A stretch of 64,000 nucleotides of DNA, taken from assembly GCA_948470475.1 (NCBI GenBank), contig OX419338.1:15129215-15193214 (forward strand), written 5' to 3'. Source of the stretch: Galaxea fascicularis. Its lineage: Eukaryota; Cnidaria; Anthozoa; Scleractinia; Euphylliidae. The notes under the pieces were generated by a model. It searched no databases, was not told where the DNA came from, and worked only from the letters and a program-made list of their open reading frames with translations. Below, in pieces: positions 1 through 11,529 of the stretch. How positions within the stretch are numbered: position 1 is the first letter of the stretch; each line of letters starts with the position of its first letter. A program made the position numbers and the translations under genes.

Positions 1-2938
1 TTTTAATTCTATGACGGTCCATCTCTCCAGGAAGCGATATTTACAATCCCCCTAGAAATGCTAACTACGTTAAGCGCTGAAGTTATTGGAAATTTGTGGT
101 CAGAATCAAGGAAACGCCTTTTCTGAAGACCCAAAACTAAAAACCCCTAGTAAAAAGCGCCTCTGGCGCTCGATTGTCAACCGGGTAAGCAATATATATT
201 AAGAACCCCTCCATGCAAAAAGGCTGGCTACGCCCCTGCTGTGTGTACATTTTCGAAAAGATTTTGCATTAAAAAGTGGCCTGTATCCTTTGATCTGTTG
301 TGAGTGTAGAATAATTTATAAATCACAAAAACATAGATAATGAGTCAAGATTTCACCGTTAAATATAATTCGTGCAGGGTGTTTCACCTGGAAAAAAAAT
401 TCCTGCACAAGCAGTGCCCCTCCAAAAAAATTCGAATCAGCTGAAAATCCCCCACCCCCCCCCCCCCCCTACCCATCACTTTTCTAATGGTCCGTCCCCT
501 ATAGCCACCTTGCACACGAGAGCGGGACTGGAAACGAGAATTTCTGAAAATGAACGGTAATTTTCGGTTGGACCGGACCGACTGGTCAAAGAGGACTACC
601 TTTGGAGTTGGACCACTTTGACCGGAAAATTTCCACTCGGACCGACGCGTTCCATCTACTTTCCGATCGCAATTTCCGAAAATTTTGGCATAAAGGAAAG
701 TACCCACTAGTTCATGCCGACAAATGCCTGGCCAGAAGATCGGAAAAAAAGTGTGGATATCGAGTTACAATTACTGTTTTGTAACATTGGCTTTAAATTG
801 ATTTGAGCCGTAGCTGCTGAAACTACCACTCAAAACAACACGGCAGGAACACAGAGTCAACCTTTATCGACCGCTTCTTTTACAAGAACATAGAGAGAGC
901 TGTAAAGTTAGATTTGCACTACTTTTGCCTGCGACGTCGAATTGGTATGCAAATTTGTTGGGCATGTTTGTCATGTTTCGTACGCTAATTTACAGGCAAA
1001 AATATACTTTTTTGAGAAAGAAATCTGGGATCTAAAAACATCAAATGGATGTTCTCAGTCAGTCTGGTTAGTTTTAGACCCAATATGGGATGCCTGGAAA
1101 CACTTACGGACTCCAGATGTCCAGTGTTTGTGAATCGGCTTAGAGGTGAACTGTGAGACGCAAGTATATCTTCCTTGAGAGGGAACGAGTTTGAATCAGA
1201 GCTTGAAATTTGGAATTAAAAAAAAGTTCGCTTCTTCATCTTTCGTGATATGAGATTTAATTTATAGGAAATTGCATACCAGAAACACTTTTATTGTAAT
1301 GAAAATAAGCATTAGTTTCAAGGCCATTTTGAGTAGCGCACACAAACCTGCATGCTTTAGAAAGCAGCCAGAGAATTCGGAATGTTGATTGCATTAATTT
1401 TTCTTGTAGGATGTTTTATCTAGGTTTGTGTAAAGTTTCAAGTTCATTGGATTGTTTTTCACCGTGCGCGAAGCCTTGTTCTTAGACCTAAATTTTCGCG
1501 GGTTTCATCGGCCTGTGACCGCACCTAGGCCGCATTTTCAACTTCCAGTTTTCTCCAAAAATAAAATACTATGGAACTACCGTTTCGAAAATAGTTTATA
1601 CAAGGGTATCTTCAGACCAAATATCAGAAGTTCGACCAAGTGGTTGGTGAAATGCGGTTCTCGATCCCAACAGGCAGCCGCTCTTAATTACATACGCGAC
1701 ATCACCGTGTTCGTAAATCATCTGTAGCGGATCTGAACTACAACCAAAGGAGCTTTGTCGACCAACAGTGACGTAATCTGTATTGGCATTCTGACAAACC
1801 TGTAAACAGGAATTTCTGCTCTGTAAAACACTCAAAAGGAGGTTCCCAATGAGTAGTGGTAGTGACTACTATTATCTCACATACGAGACCACTATTGAAG
1901 TGTTGCCAGATTTTGCTCATAGAGTTGATTGGTGATGCTCACATTTAATATGAAACACTAGCGACAAGATAACTGACAACTTCACAACGACAAAAGGAAT
2001 GAAGATGAAATTTTAAGAAAAGAAACGCCTGTCTTTTTTTTTTAAAGGAAGCATGTTTTGGCAGTTCTTTTGCCATCGTCAGTTGGAATATTTACATAAG
2101 AATTAGGTGAATATATAGTGTAAGAGAAAATAGTAATGAGTGTAATAACAATACAAAACATGAAAGTATGTGATTACAAAGAAAGTTTTAAATAGATGTG
2201 ATGCAATTGTTGATTTAAAGAGGGCTGCTCCCATTGTATGTGTAAAGATTCTTTTATCTAAAGTTGGAAACTGGTGGAAGCGTGATCTACGATACTAAAT
2301 TAAAACAATGGTCAGCGAGCGGTTCGATTCTGACAGATAAAAGGCGCCTTTTACATTCAAGGCTAGTTTTCAATGCACATCACTGTAATGGTAACTTACT
2401 GCAACATCACCGTTAGTACAGTTGTGGTTCCTATGTCTCTCCGGTCCAAGTGAGAAGGACCTGCAGGGATTGTAGTAGTACATGTACTTTGTCCCTGGCT
2501 TGGGTGCTTTGAACCTGTTGGAAAATTCAAATAATAAGCATTGCTGGTCTAACCGAACAATAGCGGCGTCCAGAAATCGTTCATTTTATTGGTAATCCCA
2601 AAACAGTCAAAGTTCATTCATGTAAAAGAAAATTAAAAAAGGTTCAGTGTGAATGAAGGTAGCCTTGAGATGACAACGCAATTTCAATGATATTTATGAC
2701 GAGTTGGTGTGCGAATGTCATTTAAAGGTAATAATTTAATATATGATCGTTGGCGAGATTTATACTAGCATCAGTTTGCAGCATGTTGGACTTCGGTTGA
2801 GATTTCATTTACTAAAGCTATTCTTAATTTTAATCGTGTTCATGCTGTTATTACATGGTGGCAGCGTGAAGTAAAATTTCAGTTTATATTCAGTTGCTGA
2901 GGCCTAACTTCAAACTATGCAATCTTGCCACCCTAGCA
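1..2938. other. No supportable gene (left flank)
   Basis: AT-rich sequence with no ORF showing a recognisable domain, convincing splice sites or codon bias. A C-rich run lies near 449-469 and a T-run near 2032-2042. Short ORFs here look like chance. Confidence 0.5.
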
Positions 2939-3105
2939 TTTTAGATTTGGGTATTGTGGGAGACATCGCTGAGAATTAAGAGCTGTGGAATGAGGACTAC
3001 AACAACTACTTTGCCATCTCACCACTAGAAAGGGAAAGTCCCGAACATCAGCTTGGATGAGGTTTTTGTGATATCCAGAATAAACAAGGCCGGGGCTAGA
3101 GTTAT
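2939..3105 (+). repeat. Dispersed repeat, first half (copy of 62563-62725)
   Basis: Diverged direct match to 62563-62725. Both carry GAATTAAGAGCTGTGGAATGAG-like, TTTGCCATCTCACC and AAAGTCCCGAACATCAGCTT blocks in the same order. Only the first half of the longer copy at 62.6 kb is present. Confidence 0.75.
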
Positions 3106-3719
3106 CACAGGCAGCCCAATCGTGGTGTGTGTCATGAAAAGTTGATAAGTAAAAATTGACCGTTGAAAACTTAGAATTCCAACGAACCGAGTAGCGGTGG
3201 AAATATTTATATTCTAGTCAAATAAAGCCTTCCTACTTTCACTCTACTGTTTCTTGTTCTTTTCTGGGACGTCTAAATGCAATATCATCGCTTTTTTAAA
3301 TCCCAGATCACTGTCCATTCTAAATAAAGGGAAGGCCGGTGACTCGAGATCGAACCAGTCACCGCTCGAAGGTCAATAAATTCCCAAAACAGCGGAGTAT
3401 CCGGTTCAAATCGCCAGCAGCAGCCGCGTAGATAAATTTCCTTTCCTTTTTCGCCAACTTGCCCGAACACTCGACCAACACGAACGGGGAATCGCTCGTT
3501 TCACCGCTCAAATGTGACCAATTCGGCGACTCCATGATGCGTGATACACGGTGTCTGTATACGAGATCCAAATACTCTGGCTTAGTGCCCGCGGCTGCTC
3601 AGCAAAAGGTGCACTTACTCGGGGGAGGGATGGTCATTTTGTCCACATGCACTCCGCTGCGCTGGGGGAGTGCGATGCGTTAGATTTGACCGGAAATAAA
3701 AATATGTTTAATGGCCCGC
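3106..3719. other. No supportable gene
   Basis: Contains overlapping short ORFs on both strands but no domain. Nothing here can be assigned. Confidence 0.4.
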
Positions 3720-5470
3720 GTGCTACCAAGCCCGCGAAATATTCCACCCGCGATGCTGTGAAAGGTCGCGAAATAGCGAGTTTTTTAATTCAGCAGATTC
3801 AACGGATTTCGCTGTCTTTAGCAAGTCTGCACGGCGTGTCTTCAGTGTGACTTCACAGTATTTTTGGACCGTTGTTGTTTGTCCGTTGTTTATGTCGTCG
3901 ACAAGTCGTTTGTAAGGTGCGGGAAGTTGTAAGCAACGGTTTAGTGGTGTCTGTTCTAAGTTAGTAAACCAGCTTTCCAGTACGATCCGTTGGTAGTAAT
4001 TAGTACTGTATGTAACGCATTCAGCAGAGTCCCAGTCTATTCTGTGGTTTGTCAGTAAATGGTGCTCAGCAATGTTATTGTTGAGGTCACCATTTCTCGT
4101 CGCTCGTTTGTGTTCAGTCAGTCTTACGTTCAAGTTTCTGCCGGTCTCACCGATATAGGTGGCCTAGCAGTCGCAGCATTTGATCTTGTAAACTGCTCGT
4201 TGTCTGTCCTTAGGTTCGTCTTTGTTCTTAACGTTCGTCAGTAGTTGCCGTAAAGTGGTGATGGGTTTGTGAGCAATACGGATGTTGTAGGGCTGTAGGA
4301 TGCGTGTAATAGTTTCAGATGTGCCTTTGATGTAATGTATCGTAGCCGTAGTGACAGGTGTCGCGTTTGTGTTCGTAACGTTAGGTTCTGCACGGTAGGT
4401 GTTGCGTCTGACGAAGTCGCGGTTGTCAGTAGTTGTTTTTACTGAAAAAGTTGTTTAGGTACTCCCGTTCGTCTGTTAAACTGTCGTATGAGTCGCAAAC
4501 TAGTTGCGCTCGTCTCGTTAGGGTACGTATTGTCGTTGCTTTGTGTGAAGTAGGGTTGTAAGAGTATTCGTCAAGTAGTCGGTCAGTATGCGTAGGTTTC
4601 CTGTAAACCGTAGTTCGTAGTTGTTTGTTGTCACGGGTAACCAAGCTGATTTGCGCTTCTAGTGCTGTATCGATTTGGCGCCAAAAATGCGGTAGCAAAG
4701 GACCTGGCGACGAATTAGCATTTTGTATAAATAGGCGTAACGTATTTTTAGTTAGTCTCTCGCCTTGCAATCAACCGGACACATCCTTTGAAAGATAATC
4801 ATTGTAAAGAGCCGTGTTAAGATGTGTGGATTACCCCTACAGAATTGTAAGTAGCATTTCGCTTCGAATATTTCAGCCTTTAAGTGCAATTTCATACCTA
4901 AAACGCAAATCTTTCATTTCCTTTCCAGTTTGACTGTTGCCGATTATGTTACCGTTGACAACCAGTGCGAAAATAAAGTGGTTATCCGTACATCGTTAGT
5001 AGCCTTCAAATTAAGTAGCGCTTCGCTACGTAAGTGCGAATTACAAGCAGTCTAGAAAAGGTATCTTACCATTCTCCTCGATCTCCTTGGTGAACTGGAT
5101 GTGGTCGTTCTGTCTGTTGAGGTGTTCGTGAAACTCGTCGATTTCGTCTTTGTAGCCAGAGTGGTATCGTTCGTTTGTAAGTTGCTAGGGCTTGTTCCTC
5201 GATGTTTTGCATGACGATTTCTGCAACTACAACCGAAACTGGTGAACCCATAGCTGTTCGATTTCCATGCAACTGTTTGTAGTGTTTGCGGTTGTACAGA
5301 AAGTAGGTAGACGTAAGGCAGAGGTTCAGTAAGTCTGTAAGGTCGTTCGTAGGTAGTGGCAGTTGAAAAGTGGAGTTGTTGATGGCGGTCTCAGTGCAGT
5401 CTAGAGCCAATCGACAACTAGGCTTAACTGACAGTCGACCAATAACATCACGACTTCGTTGACCAATCAC
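3720..5470 (-). pseudogene. Penelope-like retroelement, RT plus GIY-YIG endonuclease relic
   Basis: Fragments in several frames on the minus strand form one decayed Penelope-like element. Upstream (5066-5470) is reverse transcriptase core with HYKQLHGN and AMGSPVSVVVAEIVMQ. Next (4426-4650) comes the RT thumb side with VYRKPTHTDRLL. The C-terminal part (3723-4190) carries YIGETGR followed by LNVRLTEHKRA, typical of the GIY-YIG nuclease at the end of Penelope-like ORFs. An in-frame TAG sits just before the GIY-YIG motif, frames shift several times, and the N-terminal RT region is missing. The product would make target-primed DNA copies; this copy cannot. Assignment to the PLE class is firm, the subgroup is not. 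Confidence 0.8.
4648..5046. mobile_element. ~0.4-kb insertion inside the Penelope-like RT
   Basis: The RT reading is continuous up to about 5047 (ending PFLDCL) and resumes near 4648 (VTRDNKQ). The sequence between has no RT similarity. No terminal inverted repeat was recognised, so the type of insert is unknown. Confidence 0.45.
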
Positions 5471-5504
5471 ATCAAAGACCAGAGTATGACGTTACACAAA
5501 TCAC

Positions 5505-5551
5505 TTGACTCTGATGATGACTTCCGCTCAGGTTGTAGAAACGTCAGTCAA
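5505..5551 (+). ncRNA. Hammerhead-ribozyme-like motif near the Penelope-like element
   Basis: TTGACT (5505-5510) is followed directly by CTGATGA (5511-5517), later GAAA (5538-5541), then GTC (5543-5545) and AGTCAA (5546-5551), which pairs perfectly with TTGACT as a 6-bp stem I. This is the order of a type I hammerhead with a minimal stem III. Penelope-like elements are known to carry such ribozymes. Stem II is weak in this copy, and the motif is on the strand opposite to the adjacent RT relic, so it may belong to a second, inverted end fragment. Confidence 0.5.
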
Positions 5552-5696
5552 TGTCATCACAAACAGTCCTTCTCAGGACTACACTCACCCGGAAGATCGT
5601 ACTCCACTTAATTATGATATGACTCCTGGGTTCAAACCTTTTACGGTCAATTTTTTTTATCAACTTTTGATGACACACACCACGATTGGGCTGCCT

Positions 5697-5876
5697 GTGG
5701 AGTTATTAGTCGAAGCCGAAGGATGAGGCTTATAACTCGTACCGAGATATTGTGCTGCGAATTAAGAACGAACAAAAAGCTCCTCAGGATTAAAGACCTC
5801 ACCTTTAACAAGCTGCATGGACGCTTGTCGAAGTGAAAAAATTGCTGAGATGCAAATGAATTAAAGTCGCTCATCA
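5697..5876 (+). repeat. Dispersed repeat, second half (copy of 62728-62895)
   Basis: Diverged direct match to 62728-62895, sharing GAGGCTTATAA, ACCGAGATATTGT, AAAGCTCCTCAGGATTA and GTCGAAGTGAA. With 2939-3105 it accounts for both halves of the longer copy near 62.6 kb. Confidence 0.75.
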
Positions 5877-5988
5877 CTTAAAAAATGGCCGCGTCAATAA
5901 AGTCAAGCTCAAGGGGCAAGCAACAAAGAACTTCGGTGGGAGAGTCAAACGTTCAATCGAAGACAATCTCCTTGCTCCCATGCCCACT

Positions 5989-6059
5989 AGCTCGTCTTTC
6001 CCTGTCCTGGGTATTAGCGGGTTCGATCAGATAATGCCTAGCGCAGGGAAAGACGAGCT
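5989..6059. repeat. Perfect 16-bp inverted repeat (stem-loop)
   Basis: AGCTCGTCTTTCCCTG at 5989-6004 is the exact reverse complement of 6044-6059, with a 39-base loop. Function unknown. Confidence 0.7.
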
Positions 6060-6181
6060 TATCGTGTCAATAAAGGAATTATTCTGCCCAGAGATATAAG
6101 AAAGCATCAGTCCAAAATATCGAAAGCCAAGAATAGCTGGGAGAGGTCAGCACCTCTCTTCAAAGTTTTCATTGAAAAATA

Positions 6182-6310
6182 TGAAACGTTTACATCATTT
6201 TTCTCTGTTCAAAGAATTATCATGGTAGAAAAACATTTTCAGTTCACAATGAGCGTCCTTGGTAGCTGTAGTTGCCAGAACAGAGAAAAATGGTGTAAAA
6301 GGTTCATGTT
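6182..6310. mobile_element. Short MITE-like inverted-repeat element
   Basis: TGAAACGTTTACATCATTTT at the left (6182-6210 overall) matches the reverse complement of 6278-6310 with few differences. Total length is about 130 bp and there is no coding capacity. Confidence 0.6.
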
Positions 6311-7101
6311 TCCTCAAGGTCTTCAGACGACAAAAGATTGTTTCACGTTTGAACTGCTTTGATTTTCTAAACATAACCTATCGGAAATATAGTGTTTTCA
6401 CATGACGTCACGGCGGTCATGTTGGTGTCCCAAAACAAAGAAACGGCGGCCATGTCAGTCTCCCAAAATAAACCTCTGGGAGTTGCATTCTATTTTTATG
6501 TAAATCGCTTCTTTTGTCCAGTAAACAAATATGGCTGATATTCACGCGGATTTCGAGACCAGGACGGTAAATTGTGCCTTTGAATTTCGATTTTCTGTTT
6601 TAGATTTGTTTGGCTGACCAATTCAGGTCAAATAGTGTAACGTTTTTTGTGTCTGCTCTCACAAGGAATTCGAAAGTTTTTCGCTCCTAACAACAAACGT
6701 ATTATTGATCCCAATAAACTTGTTTGTTGATCACTTTGTCTTCGTTATCGTGTTGACATCGACTTATTTGCATACACTCTTTTACGAGCTCAGGCCTTTA
6801 TTTTGCTCATTTGGTTTTTAAATGGTAGTATATTATGTACACATGAACTTTTTCTGCATGTTCACTGCAAAATCTGGCGTTGTGAACCTCTACGTTCAAT
6901 GCTTTTTGTAAAGCTAAATTTACAAGCAACTGGTTGGAGCGACATCGTGTGTATGCCGTGTAACTTAAGAATACCTTAAGAACGTTTTCAGGTTCCAATC
7001 GCGAAAAAACATAAGAACGTTGAGCCTCAGCTACAAAAGTAGACGTTCTTATATGAAAAGAGTGTATTAGTGTTGTAATATGATTAACGAGTAATGCAAA
7101 C
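6311..7101. other. No gene; GACGTCA-rich repeat near 6390-6480
   Basis: A segment around 6397-6450 (TTTTCACATGACGTCACGG) resembles blocks near 53797 and 21150 and is probably a DNA-transposon remnant. The rest shows nothing assignable. Confidence 0.4.
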
Positions 7102-7222
7102 CTTGGTTTCCCATCTTTTCTTTGGAGAGGAGCTAAGTTGTAAATCTTGTTGTCATAGGTGCAAGAACAGTGAAACTCGGTTGGTGTCATCATCTTGCTA
7201 TCTGGTATCTTGCTTGGATCCA
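7102..7222 (-). CDS. Orphan MRH-domain exon, paralogous to exon 2 of the host gene
   Basis: On the minus strand a strong acceptor (pyrimidine-rich tract ending AAGCAG) precedes a 121-nt open exon that ends CCAAG|GT. The translation contains FHCSCTYDN and IYNLAPLQRKDGKPR. It has the same phases (1 in, 2 out) and the same ending (KDG-x-PR) as exon 2 of the plus-strand MRH gene at 22311-22428. MRH domains open with a Cys-containing strand followed by a YxLxPL-like turn, which fits. No companion exons were found nearby on this strand. It may belong to a neighbouring paralog continuing out of reach, or be a relic exon. Confidence 0.55.
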
Positions 7223-8177
7223 CTGCTTGATATTGAAAAAAGCTTTGCAGGAAGGCCAAGCTAATGACACATCTTATACAATTTAACTTGAGCATAACTT
7301 GCGTCAAATACTCTTGAGAGGTCGATCTAAAATTAATTGATTGATTAATTAATGACACATTGTATCTATTAGTTAATTAATATTTAACTTTGTAGTTGAG
7401 ACATGCCTTTGACACTTATGTAAATAATGTTGTTTTCATTTTCTCTTAAATTGTTCGCCAGCCTGGTGCTTTTCAGACCCTTAATTAATAGCATGTGTAT
7501 TTGCTAGAATGCGTTTATAGTTTTAAAACTATTTTTAGTTATTTTAATCTCCCTGAATCACTTACCTTTTTCCCACGATATCCTAAGTTAACCGACCTCG
7601 TTTTAGTTCATTAATTTTGCGCTGATTTTGCGGCTTTGAACTGATTTCTCCTTCAAATAGATATTTCACTAGTCTAGATGGCTCTCTCTTAATGTTCATG
7701 CACAGTAAGCCCGGGATTGGAGCTGTAAAATTCTCTCAGATCCTTACCGCCGTATGGAGATCGAACTAAACAGAAAACAAGGTCATATGAATGGTCTTGT
7801 AGCTCGGTTTCGTGGAATCGTTGTAAAATGATATATCGAAACGAGATTAAGTATGTCTAATTGGTTATGTTTCTGGGAACAGTTAAAATCTGACCAAGCG
7901 TAGACCTTCTGCTCTTTCTTTACCGGTACAAACAGCTCCTGAACTGTCCCTTTTGGCGCATAATATTTATATGTAACTTTGCTCAAGATATTACAAGTCT
8001 GGACCAGCGTTTCATGTGCCGTTTCGCTCGATTGGTCGTACGCGCGTTTCGTTACGGAGTTTTAAAACATGTTTATGGAGTCTTCAAAGTGCTCAGACTA
8101 CCTCTCCAAAGCAACTGTCATAAATATACGACGGTCTCTAGACTCGATTCTACAGCATCTTTTTTAGAACGACGAAA
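7223..8177. other. No supportable gene
   Basis: Short ORFs on both strands (for example 7783-7986 minus) have no recognised domain or splice support. Confidence 0.35.
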
Positions 8178-8237
8178 ATGGATACAACTGGCCACAAGTC
8201 GTTTCGGCTAATTGAAATGCAGATGTTAACCCTGCAG
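8178..8237 (+). other. Candidate exon with strong splice donor
   Basis: An ATG at 8178 opens 20 codons ending CTGCAG|GTAAGC, a strong 5' splice site. It is followed 260 bases later by another well-bounded exon (8497-8555). The peptide matches no family I know. It may be a 5'-untranslated exon carrying a small upstream ORF. Confidence 0.3.
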
Positions 8238-8496
8238 GTAAGCATAATTCAATTTAAACATCATTTTTCTTACCTTATCAAAATCACAGGGTTATCGCTT
8301 CTTCCTAAATCTAATTCTTTAACGTTCTGGTGCGATTTTAAGGAAAACGTTGAAATGTAAACTGGGAACTGCTTGCCAACACTGCACTTACTCAGAATGA
8401 ACTAGAACGAGACACTAATTTCCGGGGTAAAGTCCCTGATATCGCGTAACATAATGTAAGTAATTTTAATTTTTCATTTCCCTTCCGTTCAAACAG

Positions 8497-8555
8497 AGAC
8501 TGTAGATGCTGACAGATAAGCGGCAGCTATTCAGCTGCATAGAACATTTTCTGAG
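8497..8555 (+). ncRNA. Candidate non-coding exon, 59 nt, bounded by consensus splice sites
   Basis: The acceptor is a pyrimidine tract ending GTTCAAACAG at 8496. The donor CTGAG|GTAAG is at 8556. All three frames contain a stop within the 59 nt, so if it is an exon it is untranslated or part of a non-coding transcript. It could serve the ORF at 10321 as a 5' UTR exon; this is inference. Confidence 0.35.
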
Positions 8556-10320
8556 GTAAGAACATTTATAGTATATCACAGTGTATCACGTTGCATTGAT
8601 CAGCAATGACATCAAAGGGGCTCGTCCCAGTTTGGTGTTTCAATTGCCCTTCATTAATTTTATTTACATGGTTGCATTAACTTTGCTTTCTTGAGTATTC
8701 TTGGTTCCTCGATCTCGAATTACAATCAAACAAGCTTTTATATAACTAACGGCCTAACGACGGCGTCCTATCAACAAAGGATCGTTTTCAATTACACTTC
8801 TGTGATAGTTGCAAATATATGTGAGAGTGACTTATTTACATGTGCTTATTAAATTTATGCACAATGTATATTCGTGCTTGATTTGGAATTTCAAGACATC
8901 TCTTACAACAATAGAACACTATCAAACGCACTTATGCCACGGCTCAATTGTGTAATTACAGAAAAGCCGAACTCATAGAGGCTGTCGAAACAACCTGCTG
9001 GAAAGTTGCAGTTACTACCCTTACCATTTTAAGAAATTGTACCAACCTGATATTTGAAACAGGCTTATCGTAAAACCGAATAAAGAGGATAACTTCTAAA
9101 GAAACATTGGCGCTGCATCAGTGGGGGGGTTGTACACAAAAAATTGGTTTTATCGGGATTCTAAAACTTTTCGCTGAATCTCTTAACGGTCTTCGTCAAT
9201 TTACATTTATTATTGTTGGTAAAACCAAATTTTTATCAGTTACGGTGACGGCACTTTAGTGCATTAGACCGAAAGTTTGCCGGAAATCATTTTGGTGTTT
9301 CCCATGACACCTAGTGGAGTTGGTAGGTGAGCGTGTGTGTTGGAGGAAGCCATGTTTTGTTAGCCTGAAGTGTTGTGTTCTGGAATACGATATTCTGTAA
9401 CATCAAGGCATTTATCCATTAATTGACGAGATTTTACAGACACCAATGCCTGTTAACTGTTTATATGTTTTGACTGCGCAGTCCTCCTGCAGGTCGGATT
9501 CATAGAAACGTTGTTCAGCAGTACGAGTACCGTACACTTGACAATTTCATGTATGCGGTGAGGCGAAAAGGCTCGTGGCATCAGCGTTCCATCGCCATTA
9601 GTAATTGGGAGACATGTCTTCTTAGAGATGCGCACTAAAAACTGTGCTCTAGATAGCGAGTATTTTGTTGCAGTTAATTTTATAAACGAGTTCTAGAATA
9701 CATGTATCCAAAATTCTCGGAGTTATCCCAATGACCGCATTGGCTCATGTCTTCAAAGGTCAAAATAAATTAGCGTCTGGGGAATGTCCCTTTCATTACG
9801 TGACGATGACAACATCATTCGTATTTGCGGTGTTAATTCATCGAACATCAAAAGAAGGCCTTGTGAGCAGTTGTGAGCAGTTGTGGTGACTTTTCTAAGG
9901 TAGGAAATGTCCATGATTGCTGCTTTTAGTGACTCAACCTCACCTCAGAGTGCAACATATACAGTTTATTTGAAACCTTATCGTCGCCTACAATGACGAG
10001 GCGCTAACGTCCTCCAGGGCCGCGTCCTCATCATATCGTCAGTAGATCTTGAAAATTACTTTCGGTGAAAATTTGCCCACATGCACATCAAGACAAAGTT
10101 AGTGCCAATGTTACATATTGCAAAACTCAGTCGAATAACTTAACTCGGGCTCGAACTTGACCCGTGCTACGACTTAACTCTCTTGTCTCCCTTCTTTCGA
10201 TTGCGGTGAAGAACATCTATCATTTTCACTACATTCCATCACAAACTGGTAAATTCATAGCTGTCGCAGAAATAGGTAATTAATGCTATTTGTACGCCAA
10301 CAGTTAACTTGAGTTTTAGT
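8556..10320. other. No supportable gene; isolated donor site at 9900
   Basis: Non-coding in appearance. TTCTAAG|GTAGG at 9900 could be another donor of the transcript suggested by 8178-8555. A short direct duplication TTGTGAGCAG lies at 9871-9890. Confidence 0.35.
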
Positions 10321-10770
10321 ATGGAAGAAGTGAAAGTTACTCCAGTAACGCCTGTGGATAACTGTAGCTTCGTTCATACAGAAATTGTGCACTCTCCCAT
10401 TACTTGTGATATTATTATACTTCATCCGAAAGAAACAATCGATCGGGCCAAGATGAAAACAGTGAATGGACACCGGTATCCATTGTTGTTCCTCTGTGCA
10501 AATAGTCCTCGCACGAAAACTAATGTAGAACGGTACGATTCGTTTAAAAAGCATGCCAAACTTTTCATGCCGCATGAACTGATTCAAGCAGACCAGTTTC
10601 TCAGAAACTGCTGTTATCCTCGTGTCATTGCATTTTCTATTCAATCAGCATTTTATGAAATTCAAAACAAGGTCTCTGAATGGTTTGTTTATTCAGCCTG
10701 TAACTTTGTTAAGTTATCACATAAAACTTCAGTGCTTTTATTCCACATAACCATTAGTTTCTTCGTTTGA
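10321..10770 (+). CDS. Hypothetical protein, 149 aa, possible last exon of a spliced gene
   Basis: The open frame begins with ATG at 10321, one base after GAGTTTTAG, which could be a 3' splice site. The product starts MEEVKVTPVTPVDN and is mixed-charge with several cysteines for about 115 residues, ending in a hydrophobic stretch. No domain is recognised. An antisense ORF of 129 aa covers the same bases. I prefer the plus strand because of the acceptor and the upstream plus-strand exon candidates at 8178-8555. It could equally be chance. Confidence 0.3.
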   Translation: MEEVKVTPVTPVDNCSFVHTEIVHSPITCDIIILHPKETIDRAKMKTVNGHRYPLLFLCANSPRTKTNVERYDSFKKHAKLFMPHELIQADQFLRNCCYPRVIAFSIQSAFYEIQNKVSEWFVYSACNFVKLSHKTSVLLFHITISFFV

Positions 10771-11529
10771 ATATGAAGGTGATTGCATTAGAAATTAATG
10801 GTGAAACAGTCAGTGTCTGGGTTTTATTTCCGACGCGTTACGTCGAAGTTGATATTCAGGCGAGTATCTTTTAGCTTTGTGACCGAGGAGAATCTGATGA
10901 AAGCTAAACTGTGACCTAAAATTATTTCGTCGTGAAATCAGTTTTGAAAAAGACATTTAATGTTCATATCCGACCAAAGTATTGTTGAATAGCAAGGTTA
11001 CCTAAACTTACCTATTCATTGCCAACTGCGAGCTGCATTTCTCAGAAAAGCACAATTTGTTTTCTGAGAAGTTATGTTTCATTGGCGTTTTATCCTAAAA
11101 CCTGCCATTTCAAATAATGAAACAAGACTGAATCAGTGTTGTTTCAGTTTAAAGGTTCAGTAAGAATAAAGGTCATATAGGTATGATATCGGTAAGAGTA
11201 AAACCATACACTATAAAGGCAGGTCACATCTTAAAACTACCACTAGCGATGCATCCAAATTATAATAACACAAAAAAAAGTCTACAAGCGAAGCATTAAT
11301 TGAATTTGTTTTAGCCTAAAGATGTTTCTGATGGTATTGGATGACCTAACTGTCTTCAAACTGCAGTCACGGTAACTGAGGCACACAATAATGTCTTTTC
11401 AGTGACGTTTGCAGATCCGTACGTTTAACTCAGGTTCTCGTTTCGTCTTTCTTGGAAACGAGACGACGTGGCTCTTCCTCAGGCTTCAGTAAGAGTTTGA
11501 AGAGCAGCGGGTCACAAAGTTTTTATTGT
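10771..11529. other. No supportable gene
   Basis: No ORF with a domain. The left end of the CR1-like element begins near 11523-11530. Confidence 0.4.

Noticed and set aside
384..707. 107-aa minus-strand ORF near the left edge
   Set aside because: Low-complexity (glycine run from a C tract), no domain.
6807..7358. 183-aa minus-strand ORF as one gene
   Set aside because: Only 7102-7222 has MRH similarity and splice sites; the flanks read as intron.
10255..10644. Antisense 129-aa ORF over the 10.3-kb gene candidate
   Set aside because: No domain and no splice support; the plus strand has an acceptor-like site and upstream exon candidates.
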